Source of the DNA: Pseudomonas chlororaphis subsp. piscium | Lineage (GTDB): Bacteria > Pseudomonadota > Gammaproteobacteria > Pseudomonadales > Pseudomonadaceae | Assembly: GCF_003850345.1 (NCBI RefSeq) | Contig: NZ_CP027707.1 | Coordinates: 4,092,001-4,156,000 of the forward strand | Length of the DNA: 64,000 nucleotides | Direction of reading: 5' to 3' | Shown: positions 8,890 to 18,749 of the stretch, in pieces | How the letters are laid out: every line of letters begins with the position of its first letter | How positions within the stretch are numbered: position 1 is the first letter of the stretch | Notes under the pieces: model-generated | Databases searched by the model: none | Told to the model about the DNA's origin: nothing | What the model saw: only the letters and a program-made list of their open reading frames with translations | Program-made: the position numbers and the translations under genes

Positions 8890-9321
8890 ATGGCCAGACC
8901 CGCATTCATCAATCTGTGGAACAACTATCCGACTGAAAGCCAGCCTTGCGATGGCGGTTGGGAAAATCAATGCGCGATCCGCATGAGCATTACGCTCAAC
9001 GCCGAGCGAAGCATCCAGGTGGATGCCCACACCTATTCCGAACCGCGCTGCAGCCACGGCCACGCCCGCGGTGCCGAGTCGCTAGCGAACTGGCTGTGGC
9101 GACAGCATCTGGGCCGGCCGAGCATCTTCACCGACGCCGCCAAGGCCAAGCTGCAGCTCACGGAGAAGAGCGGCATCATTTTTTTCAAGGATTGCTTTAC
9201 CCGCAGTGGCGAGACTCGCGCGGCCGGCGACCATATCGACCTGTGGAGCCGCGGTTTCACCAAGACCTACGACGACCCGGCCAACCATTCCGCCCAGGTG
9301 TGGTTCTGGGAGCTGTCATGA
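8890..9321 (+). CDS. tae4: T6SS amidase effector, Tae4-like
   Basis: This 143-residue protein looks like a Tae4-family peptidoglycan amidase, which cuts peptide stems in the periplasm of target cells. The sequence starts RPAFINLWNNY and carries NQCAIRMS, the family's catalytic Cys motif (Cys28), and DHIDLWSRG with the presumed catalytic His115. The size fits a cargo carried inside the Hcp ring, and its gene follows hcp directly. There is no signal peptide. The next gene overlaps by ATGA and encodes a secreted partner, as expected for an effector/immunity pair. Family assignment is from motifs only. Confidence 0.82.
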   Translation: MARPAFINLWNNYPTESQPCDGGWENQCAIRMSITLNAERSIQVDAHTYSEPRCSHGHARGAESLANWLWRQHLGRPSIFTDAAKAKLQLTEKSGIIFFKDCFTRSGETRAAGDHIDLWSRGFTKTYDDPANHSAQVWFWELS

Positions 9322-9758
9322 GTCGACACCTGCTTCGCCTTGTCGCCGCGGGCTTGTCGTGCCTGATCTTTCCGGCCTGTGCGCAGAACCCGGTCGATAA
9401 CCCCACCCAGGCGCGCTTCCTTGCCCAGGATCTGCTGCTGGAAGAGCGCAATGGCAACTGTCGCTTGCTGGTTCCGGAGCAACCTGGCATCGACCTGAGC
9501 CTGAAATGGCCTTGCCAGTTCCATCGGGATGCCAGCGGCGCGCTGCGCACCAAGCAGGTGGGTGCACGCCAGGTGATCCTGGTGGAAAGCAGCGAGCCCA
9601 TGCCCTCGCCCAGTCGGGATTGCCGCACCGAGATCCAGGCGATACGCAGCACCGGGAAGGGTCTGGAAGCCTCGTCGGCGGTGAGCCGGGTGGCCGCCTG
9701 CCCGCCATTCCAGTGGGATGAGAAAGTGTTTATCGGCTTGTTCGAACCCGACGTTTGA
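9318..9758 (+). CDS. tai4: Periplasmic immunity protein for the amidase, Tai4-like
   Basis: The ATG at 9318 overlaps the stop of the amidase gene as ATGA. The 146-residue product starts with a signal peptide (MSRHLLRLVAAGLSCLIFPACAQ), which sends it to the periplasm where the amidase would act. Whether the Cys in FPAC is lipidated is unclear. The mature part has several Cys residues (NGNCRLL, WPCQF, SRDCRTE, VAACPPF), likely disulfide-bonded. Position and export make it the cognate immunity protein. Similarity to Tai4 is inferred. Confidence 0.75.
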   Translation: MSRHLLRLVAAGLSCLIFPACAQNPVDNPTQARFLAQDLLLEERNGNCRLLVPEQPGIDLSLKWPCQFHRDASGALRTKQVGARQVILVESSEPMPSPSRDCRTEIQAIRSTGKGLEASSAVSRVAACPPFQWDEKVFIGLFEPDV

Positions 9759-9804
9759 ACGCACGCAAGGGCTCGGTTCGAAGCCTGCGAATAAGGAGAC
9801 CGCG

Positions 9805-9906
9805 ATGAACGCCGAGCAGCCGGTGCGTGCAGGTAAGTTGGGCGGCGCCCTCTGGGCCCTGCGGGATCAGCTGCGCAGCCTCGGCTGCGCCGACAGGAAT
9901 AACTGA
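9805..9906 (+). CDS. Possible 33-residue small protein before tssE
   Basis: An ATG at 9805 has AAGGAG seven bases upstream and opens a 33-codon frame ([20 protein letters not shown]...) ending two bases before the tssE start. It could be a leader peptide for translational coupling of tssE or a chance frame. No family is recognised. Confidence 0.3.
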   Translation: MNAEQPVRAGKLGGALWALRDQLRSLGCADRNN

Positions 9907-9908
9907 AG

Positions 9909-10424
9909 ATGGCCGAACTGACCCTGCAAGAACGTCTGCAACCCTCGTTGCTCGATCGCCTGACCGACGACGATCCGCACAACCCGAAAGAAGCCGCCGA
10001 GCGCCGCGTCATGTCGATGAACCAGCTCAAAGCTTCGGTGCTGCGCGATCTGGCCTGGCTGTTCAATACCTGCGTGCTGTTCGATCCGGAGCAGGCCGCG
10101 CAGATGCCAGCGGGCAGCTCGGTGCTGAATTTCGGCCTGCCGCCCCTGGCCGGACACACCGCCTCGAGTGTCGATGTACAGGCCATCGAAGCCTTGTTCA
10201 GCGACACCATCGCCGCGTTCGAACCGCGCATCCTCAAAGGCTCGCTGAAGGTGCGCGCACAACTCGACGGCAATGACATGAGCCACAACGCCCTGAGCTT
10301 CGAGATCGAGGGCGATCTGTGGGCCGAGCCGGTGCCCCTGCGCTTGCTGCTCAGCACCGCCCTCGACCTGGAAACCGGACACGTCAAGGTGACGCCGGCC
10401 GAGCCCGTCAGGAGACGCCGATGA
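9909..10424 (+). CDS. tssE: TssE, T6SS baseplate subunit (gp25-like)
   Basis: This 171-residue protein is TssE, the gp25-like wedge component that starts sheath polymerisation. It has [14 protein letters not shown] at the start, [23 protein letters not shown] and a C-terminal [27 protein letters not shown], a variant of the gp25 E-A-E-type lysozyme-like core. It overlaps tssF by ATGA. Confidence 0.95.
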   Translation: MAELTLQERLQPSLLDRLTDDDPHNPKEAAERRVMSMNQLKASVLRDLAWLFNTCVLFDPEQAAQMPAGSSVLNFGLPPLAGHTASSVDVQAIEALFSDTIAAFEPRILKGSLKVRAQLDGNDMSHNALSFEIEGDLWAEPVPLRLLLSTALDLETGHVKVTPAEPVRRRR

Positions 10425-12280
10425 ACCCGCGCATGCTCGAGTATTACAACCAGGAGCTGCAGCATATCCGCGAGAGCGCCGCCGAGTTCGCCCAGGAATT
10501 CCCCAAGATTGCCAGCCGCCTGACCCTGTCCGACATCGAATGCGCCGACCCCTATGTCGAGCGTCTGCTGGAGGGCTTCGCCTACCTGAGCGCGCGGGTC
10601 CACCTGAAGCTGGACGCCGAATACCCGACCTTTACCCACAATCTGCTGGAAGTCGCCTACCCCCATTACCTGGCGCCAACCCCTTCGGTGGTGGTGGTAC
10701 AGCTGGTCGCCGACCCCAACGAGGGCTCACTGACCAGCGGCTTCAGGGTCGAACGCCACGCCGCCCTGCGCGGCCAACTGGGCCATGGCGAGCAGACCGC
10801 CTGCGAATACCGTAGCGCCCATGCGGTGACGCTGTGGCCGTTGCAGATCAGCCATGCCGAATACTTCGGCAACCCGGCGGCGACCCTCGGCCGGCTGGCC
10901 GCCAGCGAACCCAAGGCCAAGGCCGGGCTGCGCCTGCGCCTGCGCTGCGGCGCCGGGTTGCCGTTCAACGCCCTGGCGCTGGACAGCCTGCCGCTCTACC
11001 TCAACGGCGCCGACGAGCAACCTTTCCGTCTGTACGAGCAACTGCTCGGCAACGCCTGCGCTGTGTTTATCAAGAGCCTCGACGGCGACTGGGCCGAGCG
11101 CCTGCCTCTGGAGAGCCTCAAAGCGCGCGGCTTCGACGATCAGGACGCGGTGCTGCCGGTGGTGCCCCGGGCCTTCCAGGGGTATCGCCTGCTGCAGGAG
11201 TATTTCGCCCTGCCCAACCGCTTCCTGTTCGTCGACTTCACCGGGCTGAGCGCCGGTGTGCAGCGCTGCAGCGGCCAGGAACTGGAGTTGGTGGTGCTGT
11301 TCGATCGTCTCGACAGCACCCTGGAAGGCACGGTGTCGGCGGCCCAATTCGCGCCCTTCTGCACCCCGGCGGTGAACCTGTTTCCACGCCGCACCGATCG
11401 CATTCACCTGAGCGAGCGGGTGCATGAGCACCAGGTGATCGCCGACCGCACCCGGCCGCTGGATTTCGAGATTCATTCCCTGACCCAGGTCACCGGCCAT
11501 GGCAGCGGCCCCGAGCAGCCGTTCCAGCCGTTCTATGCGATCCGCGATCCGCTGCGTTATGGCCGCGAGCAGGCCTACTACATCGTCCGCCGCGAACAGC
11601 GGCGCTTGTCCAGCCAGCAACGACGCCGCGGGCCACGCTCGACCTATATCGGCAGCGAAACCTTCGTCTCGCTGGTGGATGTCAACCAGGCGCCCTACCG
11701 CCACGACTTGCGCCAGCTCGGTCTCAGCGCCCTGTGCACCAACCGCGACCTGCCGCTGCTGATGCCGGTGGGTACCGGCAAAAGCGATTTCACCCTGGAA
11801 GACAGCGCCCCGGTGCTGGCCGTGCGCTGCCTGGCCGGGCCAAGCCGGCCGCGGCCGAGCCGCGCCCACGATGCCAGCGCCTGGCGGCTGATCAGCCAGC
11901 TATCGCTGAACTACCTGTCGCTGAGCGAACAGGGCCAGGGTGCCGCGGCGCTACGGGAGTTGCTGCGCCTGTACGGCGATCCCGGCGATGCGGCGCTGCA
12001 GTTGCAGATCGAGGGCCTGCGCCAGGTGCGCAGCACGCCCTGCACCCGCAGGTTGCCGATGCCGGGACCGATCGTTTTTGGCCGTGGCCTGGAGATCAGC
12101 CTGGAGTTCGACGAAAACGCCTTCCGCGGCACCGGCGTGTACCTGCTGGGCGCGGTGTTCGAGCGCTTCCTGGCCCGTTACGTGTCGATCAACAGCTTCA
12201 CCGAAACCGTACTGCGCACCACCGAGCGCGGCGAAATCATGCGATGGCAGGCGCACCCCGGATGTCGACCGAACCTCTGA
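10421..12280 (+). CDS. tssF: TssF, T6SS baseplate subunit
   Basis: This 619-residue protein is TssF, the main baseplate wedge subunit (two copies per wedge with TssG). The start [20 protein letters not shown] and the motifs [31 protein letters not shown] and HYLAPTPS are typical of the family. The ATG at 10421 overlaps the tssE stop. A longer open frame upstream lies inside tssE and is not used. Length is normal. Confidence 0.96.
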   Translation: MNPRMLEYYNQELQHIRESAAEFAQEFPKIASRLTLSDIECADPYVERLLEGFAYLSARVHLKLDAEYPTFTHNLLEVAYPHYLAPTPSVVVVQLVADPNEGSLTSGFRVERHAALRGQLGHGEQTACEYRSAHAVTLWPLQISHAEYFGNPAATLGRLAASEPKAKAGLRLRLRCGAGLPFNALALDSLPLYLNGADEQPFRLYEQLLGNACAVFIKSLDGDWAERLPLESLKARGFDDQDAVLPVVPRAFQGYRLLQEYFALPNRFLFVDFTGLSAGVQRCSGQELELVVLFDRLDSTLEGTVSAAQFAPFCTPAVNLFPRRTDRIHLSERVHEHQVIADRTRPLDFEIHSLTQVTGHGSGPEQPFQPFYAIRDPLRYGREQAYYIVRREQRRLSSQQRRRGPRSTYIGSETFVSLVDVNQAPYRHDLRQLGLSALCTNRDLPLLMPVGTGKSDFTLEDSAPVLAVRCLAGPSRPRPSRAHDASAWRLISQLSLNYLSLSEQGQGAAALRELLRLYGDPGDAALQLQIEGLRQVRSTPCTRRLPMPGPIVFGRGLEISLEFDENAFRGTGVYLLGAVFERFLARYVSINSFTETVLRTTERGEIMRWQAHPGCRPNL

Positions 12281-13296
12281 AACCGCTGCACAGCATCGCC
12301 CGGATGGCCGACGAGCCCTGGGCCTACGACTTCTTCCAGGCGCTGCGGCGCATCGAGTGCGAGGCCAGCGACCGGCCGCGCATCGGCCATTCCCTGCGCT
12401 TGCACGACGACCCGCTGCGCCTGGGGCAGAAACCCGACTGCGGCTTCGCCCCCTCGACCCTGGCCAGCATCGAGACCGACCCCGAGGGCGCCGCGCCGCG
12501 CATCGAGCAGTTCTTCTTCGGCATGACCGGGCCCAACGGCCCGCTGCCGCTACACCTGACCGAATACGCCCGCGATCGTCAGCGCAACAACGACGACGCC
12601 ACCTTCACGCGCTTTCTCGACGTGTTCAATCACCGCTTGCTGTGCCTGTTCTACCGCGCCTGGGCCGAGGCCCGGCCAACCGTCAGCCATGACCGCCCCG
12701 ACCACGACTACTGGTCGATGCGCCTGGCCGCGCTGTCCGGACGGGGCATGACCAGCCTGCTCGGCCAGGGCCCGATCGCCGACTCGGCGCGTTACCACTT
12801 CACCGGCCACCTGGCGGCGCAGACCCGCTACCCGGACGGCTTGCGCGCCATCCTGGAAGACTACTTCGGCGTGCCGGTGAGCATCGAGGAATACATCGGC
12901 CAGTGGCTGGAGTTGCCGCAGCGCAGCCAGCTGGGCGTGGCGCTCTGCTCGCTCGGCAGCGACCTGAGCCTGGGCACCCACGTCTGGGATCGCCAGCATA
13001 AATTCCGCATCCGCCTGGGGCCTTTGAGCCTGGAGCAATACCGACGCCTGCTGCCCGGCCAGGAAAGCTTCGGCGAACTGGCCGCCTGGGTCGCCGAGTA
13101 CCAGGGCGAGGAGCTGGATTGGGAAGTCAATCTGCTGCTGCGGCACCAGGAAGTGCCGCGCATCGATCTTGACGGCCAGACCCGCCTGGGCTTCGACACC
13201 TGGCTCGGCAGCCCGTCGACAGATGCCGGCGACCTGCTGCTGGCCCGCGAATACGCCAGCCATACCCCCCCTTCAAGGAGTTGCGATCATGAGTGA
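12244..13296 (+). CDS. tssG: TssG, T6SS baseplate subunit
   Basis: This protein of 350 residues (344 if the ATG at 12262 is used) is TssG, which clamps the two TssF copies in each baseplate wedge. Family motifs include WAYDFFQALRRIECE, RIGHSLRLHDDPLRLGQ, FFFGMTGPNGPLPLHLTEYARDR and FRIRLGPLSLEQYRRLLPG. It overlaps the end of tssF by 37 bases, or 19 with the later start, and overlaps the clpV start by 8 bases. Neither start has a strong ribosome site, so translational coupling is likely. Confidence 0.94.
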   Translation: MAGAPRMSTEPLKPLHSIARMADEPWAYDFFQALRRIECEASDRPRIGHSLRLHDDPLRLGQKPDCGFAPSTLASIETDPEGAAPRIEQFFFGMTGPNGPLPLHLTEYARDRQRNNDDATFTRFLDVFNHRLLCLFYRAWAEARPTVSHDRPDHDYWSMRLAALSGRGMTSLLGQGPIADSARYHFTGHLAAQTRYPDGLRAILEDYFGVPVSIEEYIGQWLELPQRSQLGVALCSLGSDLSLGTHVWDRQHKFRIRLGPLSLEQYRRLLPGQESFGELAAWVAEYQGEELDWEVNLLLRHQEVPRIDLDGQTRLGFDTWLGSPSTDAGDLLLAREYASHTPPSRSCDHE

Positions 13297-16012
13297 GATC
13301 AGCCGCGTCGCGCTGTTCGGCAAGTTGAACAGCCCGGCCTACAAGGCCATCGAAGCCGCCACCGTGTTCTGCAAACTGCGCGGCAACCCCTATGTGGAAC
13401 TGGTGCATTGGCTGCATCAGCTCCTGCAATTGCAGGACAGCGACTTGCACCGCCTGGTCCGCCAGTTCAGCCTCGACCCGGCGCGCCTGTCCAGGGATAT
13501 CACCGACGCCCTGGACCGCCTGCCGCGCGGCTCGACCTCGATCACCGACCTGTCCTTGCAGGTCGAGGAAGCCGCGGAGCGCGGCTGGGTCTATGGCAGT
13601 CTGCTGTTCGGCGAGAGCCAGGTGCGCAGCGCCTACCTGGTCGTCGGCATGCTCAAGACACCGAGCCTGCGCCACGCGCTCTCGGCCATCTCCCGCGAGT
13701 TCGACAAGATCAAGGTGGAGCACCTGATCGAGCGCTTCGACGAATACCTCGGCGACTCGCCGGAAAACGGCCTGGCCGCCAGCGACGGTTTCAACGCTGC
13801 CGCCACGCCGGGCGAAGCGAGCGGCGCCATGGCGCCCAGCGCGCTGGGCAAGCAGGAGGCGCTCAAGCGCTTTACTGTGGACCTCACCGAACAGGCCCGC
13901 AGCGGCAAGCTCGACCCCATAGTCGGGCGCGACGAGGAGATTCGCCAACTGGTCGACATCCTGATGCGCCGCCGGCAGAACAACCCCATCCTCACCGGCG
14001 AGGCCGGGGTCGGCAAGACCGCGGTGGTCGAGGGCTTCGCCCTGCGTATCGTCGCCGGCGACGTGCCGCCGAGCCTCAAGGACGTCGAACTGCGCAGCCT
14101 GGACGTCGGCCTGTTGCAAGCCGGCGCGAGCATGAAGGGCGAGTTTGAACAGCGCCTGCGCCAGGTCATCGAGGATGTGCAGGCCTCGCCCAGGCCGATC
14201 ATCCTGTTTATCGACGAGGCCCATACCCTGGTCGGCGCCGGCGGCGCGGCCGGTACCGGCGATGCCGCCAACCTGCTCAAGCCGGCCTTGGCCCGTGGCA
14301 CCCTGCGCACGGTGGCGGCAACCACCTGGGCCGAATACAAAAAGCACATCGAGAAGGACCCCGCCCTGACCCGGCGCTTCCAGGTGGTGCAGGTCGACGA
14401 GCCGTCCGAGGCCAAGGCGATCCTGATGATGCGCGGCGTCGCCTCGACCATGGAGCAGCACCACAAGGTGCAGATCCTCGACGAGGCGCTGGAGGCCGCG
14501 GTCAAGCTGTCGCACCGTTATATTCCGGCCCGGCAGCTGCCGGACAAGTCGGTGAGCCTGCTCGACACCGCCTGCGCGCGGGTCGCCATCAGCCTGCATG
14601 CGGTACCGGCGGAGGTGGACGACAGCCGCCGACGCATCGAGGCGCTGAGCACCGAACAGGTGATCATCGGCCGCGAGCTGGCGATTGGCATTGCCATCGG
14701 TACCCGCCAACAGGATGTCGAGGCGGCCCTCGGCGAGGAACGCCAACGCCTGGCGACCCTGGAGAGTCGCTGGAGCGAAGAGAAAGCCCTGGTCGATGAA
14801 CTGCTGGCGACCCGCGCCACCCTGCGCGCCGCCGCCGAACCGCTGGATGACAGCGCTAGCGAAGCCGATGCGCCATCGCCGCGCCTGGATGCAGCCGAAC
14901 GCACCGCATTGCGCGACAAGCTCCATGACCTGCAGAGCCGCCTGGCGACCTTGCAGGGCGAAAGCCCGTTGATTCTGCCCACCGTGGATTACCAGGCGGT
15001 CGCCGCGGTGGTCGCCGACTGGACCGGCATCCCGGTCGGGCGCATGGCGCGCAACGAAATCGACACTGTGCTCAGGCTCGACGAGCACATGAAAAAACGC
15101 ATCATCGGCCAGGACCATGCCCTGGCGATGATCGCCAAGCGCATCCAGACCTCCCGCGCCGGGCTGGACAACCCCAGCAAACCGATTGGCGTATTCCTCC
15201 TCGCCGGCACCTCGGGCGTGGGCAAGACCGAAACCGCCCTGGCCCTGGCCGAGGCCCTGTACGGCGGCGAGCAGAACATCATCACCATCAACATGAGCGA
15301 GTTCCAGGAGGCGCACACCGTCTCCACCCTCAAGGGTGCCCCGCCCGGCTATGTCGGCTACGGCGAAGGCGGCGTGCTGACCGAGGCGGTGCGGCGCAAA
15401 CCCTACAGCGTGGTGTTACTGGACGAGGTGGAAAAGGCCCACCCGGACGTGCACGAGATCTTCTTCCAGGTGTTCGACAAGGGGGTAATGGAGGACGGCG
15501 AAGGCCGCCTGATCGATTTCAAGAACTGCCTGATCCTGCTCACCACCAATGCCGGCACCGAAATGATCGCCAGCCTGTGCCGCAACCCGCAACGGCTGCC
15601 CGATCCCGATGCCATCGCCAAGGCTTTGCGCGAGCCATTGCTCGAGGTCTTCCCGCCGGCCCTGCTCGGGCGCCTGGTGACCGTCCCCTACTACCCGCTG
15701 AGCGACGAGATGCTCAAGGCCATCACCCGCCTGCAACTGGAACGGATCAAGAAGCGCGTGGAAAGCGGACACAAGGTGCCCTTCGCCTACGACGACAGCG
15801 TGGTCGACCTGATCGTCTCGCGCTGCACCGAGATCGAGAGCGGCGGACGGATGATCGACGCCATCCTGACCAATACCCTGTTGCCGGACATGAGCCGGGA
15901 ATTTCTCACCCGCATGCTCGAGGGCAAGCCGCTGGCGGGCGTGCGCATCAGCCAGCGGGACAATGCGCTGCATTACCTATTCGACCCGCAGAGTTCCGAG
16001 ACGACCGACTGA
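13289..16012 (+). CDS. clpV: ClpV (TssH), AAA+ ATPase that recycles the sheath
   Basis: This 907-residue Clp/Hsp100 ATPase disassembles contracted TssBC sheath. A Clp-N-like domain occupies about residues 1-160. The first AAA+ module has Walker A GEAGVGKTA (about 238-246) and Walker B IILFIDEAH (about 303-311). A coiled-coil insertion follows (about 420-540). The second AAA+ module has GTSGVGKTET (about 640-650) and VVLLDEVEKAHPD. The start ATG at 13289 (MSEISRVALFGKLN) has AAGGAG upstream and matches the family. A longer frame from 13169 lies within tssG. Confidence 0.97.
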   Translation: MSEISRVALFGKLNSPAYKAIEAATVFCKLRGNPYVELVHWLHQLLQLQDSDLHRLVRQFSLDPARLSRDITDALDRLPRGSTSITDLSLQVEEAAERGWVYGSLLFGESQVRSAYLVVGMLKTPSLRHALSAISREFDKIKVEHLIERFDEYLGDSPENGLAASDGFNAAATPGEASGAMAPSALGKQEALKRFTVDLTEQARSGKLDPIVGRDEEIRQLVDILMRRRQNNPILTGEAGVGKTAVVEGFALRIVAGDVPPSLKDVELRSLDVGLLQAGASMKGEFEQRLRQVIEDVQASPRPIILFIDEAHTLVGAGGAAGTGDAANLLKPALARGTLRTVAATTWAEYKKHIEKDPALTRRFQVVQVDEPSEAKAILMMRGVASTMEQHHKVQILDEALEAAVKLSHRYIPARQLPDKSVSLLDTACARVAISLHAVPAEVDDSRRRIEALSTEQVIIGRELAIGIAIGTRQQDVEAALGEERQRLATLESRWSEEKALVDELLATRATLRAAAEPLDDSASEADAPSPRLDAAERTALRDKLHDLQSRLATLQGESPLILPTVDYQAVAAVVADWTGIPVGRMARNEIDTVLRLDEHMKKRIIGQDHALAMIAKRIQTSRAGLDNPSKPIGVFLLAGTSGVGKTETALALAEALYGGEQNIITINMSEFQEAHTVSTLKGAPPGYVGYGEGGVLTEAVRRKPYSVVLLDEVEKAHPDVHEIFFQVFDKGVMEDGEGRLIDFKNCLILLTTNAGTEMIASLCRNPQRLPDPDAIAKALREPLLEVFPPALLGRLVTVPYYPLSDEMLKAITRLQLERIKKRVESGHKVPFAYDDSVVDLIVSRCTEIESGGRMIDAILTNTLLPDMSREFLTRMLEGKPLAGVRISQRDNALHYLFDPQSSETTD

Positions 16013-16042
16013 CGCCCGAACGCGAGCCAGAGGAAGCCGTTT

Positions 16043-18268
16043 ATGGCAATCACGCAAAGCACCCGCCTGGTGCAGGTCGACAGCCCCCTCGGCGGCGAGG
16101 TCCTGCTGTTGCAGGGCATGGAAGGCAGCGAGGAGCTGGGGCGGTTGTTCCATTACGAACTGGACCTCACCTCCGAAGACCGGGCGATCAAGTTCGACCA
16201 GTTGCTGGGCAAACCGATGGGCCTGACCCTGGAGCTGCACGACGGCGGCAAACGCTACTTTCACGGCATTGCCTGCGGCTGCCGGCAACTGACCGGCCAC
16301 GGCCAGTTCGCCGGCTATCGGGTCAGCCTGCGGCCCTGGTTCTGGCTGCTCACACGGACTTCGGACTGCCGGATTTTCCAGAACAAGACAGTGCCGGACA
16401 TCATCAAGCAGGTGTTCCGCGACCTCGGTTTCTCCGATTTCGAAGACAGCCTGAGCGGCAGCTACCGCGAGTGGGAATACTGCGTGCAATACCGCGAGAC
16501 CAGCTTCGACTTCATCAGCCGGCTGATGGAGCAGGAAGGCATCTACTACTACTTCCGCCATGAGAAAGCGCGTCATATCCTGGTGCTGGCCGACGCCTAC
16601 GGCGCCCACTCGACGGTGGCCAACTACGCCTCGGTGCCCTTCTACCCGCCCGATCAGCAGATGCGCGAGCGCGACCACTTCTACGACTGGCAACTGGCGC
16701 GGGAAGTCCAGCCTGGCTCGCTGGCGTTGAACGACTACGACTTCCAGCGCCCCGGCGCCAGCCTCGAAGTGCGCTCCAGCGTGTCGCGCAGCCACAGCAA
16801 CGGCGACCATCCGCTCTACGACTACCCGGGCGAATACGTACAGAGCAAGGATGGCGAGCATTACGCACGCACCCGTATCCAGGCCATTCACAGCCAGTTC
16901 GAGCGCGTGCAGTTGCGCGGTCGTGCGCGTGGCCTGGGCTGCGGGCATCTGTTCAAGCTGACCGGCTACGAGCGCGCCGACCAGAATCGCGAATACCTGG
17001 TGGTGGTCGCACGCTACCAGATCCGCCAGGAGCTGTATGAAAGCGGGCAACTGGACCTGGCCGAGCAGTTCATCAGCGAGCTGGACTGCATGGACGCCAG
17101 CCAGGCCTTCCGCCCCCTGCCCCTGACCCCCCTGCCCATTGTCCGCGGGCCGCAGACCGCCAGGGTGGTAGGCCCCGCTGGCGAGGAGATCTGGACCGAC
17201 CAGTATGGCCGGGTCAAGGTGCATTTCTATTGGGATCGCCACGACCAATCCAACGAAAACAGCTCCTGCTGGATGCGCGTGTCACAGGCCTGGGCCGGCA
17301 AGAACTGGGGGTCGGTGCAGATCCCGCGGATCGGCCAGGAAGTGATAGTCGGTTTCCTCGAAGGCGACCCTGATCGCCCGATCATCACCGGCCGCGTCTA
17401 TAACGCCGAACAGACCGTGCCCTACGAGCTGCCGGCCAATGCCACCCAGAGCGGGGTGAAAAGCCGCTCGAGCAAGGAGGGCTCGCCGGCCAACTTCAAT
17501 GAAATCCGCATGGAAGACAAGAAAGGCGCGGAGCAGTTGTTCATCCACGCCGAGAAGAACCAGGACATCGAGGTCGAAAACGACGAGACCCACTGGGTCG
17601 GCCACGACCGCAGCAAGACCATCGACAACGACGAGACCGTGCACGTCAAACACGACCGCACCGAAACCGTCGATAACAACGAAACCATCACCATCGGGGT
17701 GGATCGCAAGGAAAAGGTCGGCAATAACGAGACCATCTCCATCGGCGTGAACCGTACCGAGGATGTCGGCAGCGACGAGAAAATCACCATCGGCGCCAAT
17801 CGCACCGAGGACGTGGGCAACAACGAGCGCATCACCATAGGCGCGGATCGCACGGAAAAGGTCGGTGCCAACGAAACCATCACCATCGTCAGCAACCGCA
17901 CCGAAGACGTGGGCGGCAACGAGACCATCGACATCACCGGCAACCGCAACGAATCGGTCAAGGGCAACGAAGGTATCGAGATCAACGGCAACCAGAGTAC
18001 CCAGATCGGCCAGAACGAATCCCGCGACGTTAACCAGAACCGCACCACCAACATCCAGCAGAACGACAGCCTGGACGTCGGCAAGAACTTCTCCCTCACC
18101 GCCGGCGACTCCATCACCCTGACCACGGGCGCGGCCAGCATCACCATGAAGAAGGACGGCACCATCATGATTCGCGGCAAGGACATCACCATCGACGGCT
18201 CCGGCGCCATCAACATCAAGGCCAACAGGAACGTTGTGGTCAAAGGCCAGAAGATTCTGCAGAACTGA
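16043..18268 (+). CDS. vgrG: VgrG spike protein (VgrG1 type)
   Basis: This 741-residue protein forms the trimeric tip of the T6SS tube. It has the gp27-like N-terminal module (RLFHYELDLTSED, FHGIACGCRQL, CVQYRETSFDFISRLMEQEGIYYYF), then the gp5-like OB-fold and VgrG signature (ARVVGPAGEEIWTDQYGRVKVHF, WMRVSQAWAG, PRIGQEVIVGFLEGDPDRPI). Residues about 512-687 are eleven 16-residue repeats that form the beta-helix needle. There is no extra C-terminal effector domain. It follows clpV by 30 bases and precedes the cargo island, whose PAAR-like toxin probably sits on this spike. Confidence 0.96.
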   Translation: MAITQSTRLVQVDSPLGGEVLLLQGMEGSEELGRLFHYELDLTSEDRAIKFDQLLGKPMGLTLELHDGGKRYFHGIACGCRQLTGHGQFAGYRVSLRPWFWLLTRTSDCRIFQNKTVPDIIKQVFRDLGFSDFEDSLSGSYREWEYCVQYRETSFDFISRLMEQEGIYYYFRHEKARHILVLADAYGAHSTVANYASVPFYPPDQQMRERDHFYDWQLAREVQPGSLALNDYDFQRPGASLEVRSSVSRSHSNGDHPLYDYPGEYVQSKDGEHYARTRIQAIHSQFERVQLRGRARGLGCGHLFKLTGYERADQNREYLVVVARYQIRQELYESGQLDLAEQFISELDCMDASQAFRPLPLTPLPIVRGPQTARVVGPAGEEIWTDQYGRVKVHFYWDRHDQSNENSSCWMRVSQAWAGKNWGSVQIPRIGQEVIVGFLEGDPDRPIITGRVYNAEQTVPYELPANATQSGVKSRSSKEGSPANFNEIRMEDKKGAEQLFIHAEKNQDIEVENDETHWVGHDRSKTIDNDETVHVKHDRTETVDNNETITIGVDRKEKVGNNETISIGVNRTEDVGSDEKITIGANRTEDVGNNERITIGADRTEKVGANETITIVSNRTEDVGGNETIDITGNRNESVKGNEGIEINGNQSTQIGQNESRDVNQNRTTNIQQNDSLDVGKNFSLTAGDSITLTTGAASITMKKDGTIMIRGKDITIDGSGAINIKANRNVVVKGQKILQN
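17576..18103 (+). repeat. Eleven 48-bp (16-residue) repeats within vgrG
   Basis: In frame, units such as GNNETISIGVNRTEDV and GNNERITIGADRTEKV recur every 16 residues, eleven times in a row. The middle units are nearly identical in sequence and the outer ones more diverged. They encode the rungs of the VgrG beta-helix. Tandem similarity at DNA level makes this a place where unit number may vary between strains. Confidence 0.8.
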
Positions 18269-18284
18269 GCATGGAGCACAGACC

Positions 18285-18734
18285 ATGAGCGTCAAACAGC
18301 ACCTCCCCGTCAAAATCCCCGCGCGCTTGGATGGCGTGGTCATCGGCATTCTGCTGGACGTTCCCCAGGCCGGCGCGCCGGTGGTGGCATTTCCCGGCTG
18401 CCCCAGCGAAACCGGCATCGCCGCCCGCACCACCACCGAGCTCAGTCGCGACGACATCGGCGCCCAGGTCGCACTGATGTTCGAAGCCGGCGACCCGAGC
18501 CTGCCGCTGGTGATCGGCCGCATTCAGCGTCTCCCTGAAACGACCGTCCCCGCCATTGCCCACCTGGATGGCGAACGCCTGGAGTTCACCGCCGAGCGGG
18601 AAATCGTGCTGCGTTGCGGCAAGGCCAGCATCACCCTGACCCGCGCGGGCAAGGTGATCATCCAGGGCGCCTACCTGTCCAGCCGCTCCAGCGGGGTCAA
18701 CCGCATCAAGGGCGGTTCGGTGCAGATCAACTAG
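18285..18734 (+). CDS. DUF6484 protein of the VgrG cargo island
   Basis: This 149-residue protein matches the small DUF6484 proteins found beside VgrG genes. It has RLDGVVIGILLDVPQAGAPVVAFPGCP near the start and ends VIIQGAYLSSRSSGVNRIKGGSVQIN, a beta-rich tail resembling PAAR/VgrG tips. Function is not established; a structural or cargo-adaptor role at the spike is likely from context. It starts 16 bases after vgrG. In P. aeruginosa the equivalent position next to vgrG1b (PA0096) is held by a similar gene. Confidence 0.78.
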   Translation: MSVKQHLPVKIPARLDGVVIGILLDVPQAGAPVVAFPGCPSETGIAARTTTELSRDDIGAQVALMFEAGDPSLPLVIGRIQRLPETTVPAIAHLDGERLEFTAEREIVLRCGKASITLTRAGKVIIQGAYLSSRSSGVNRIKGGSVQIN

Positions 18735-18749
18735 ACGGGTATCCGGCAC

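Noticed and set aside
13127..15316. 729-codon open frame opposite clpV
   Set aside because: clpV on the plus strand has complete AAA+ motifs; the antisense frame has no recognisable domain.
17282..18523. 413-codon frame opposite the vgrG repeats
   Set aside because: It mirrors the repetitive beta-helix codons and has no support as a gene.
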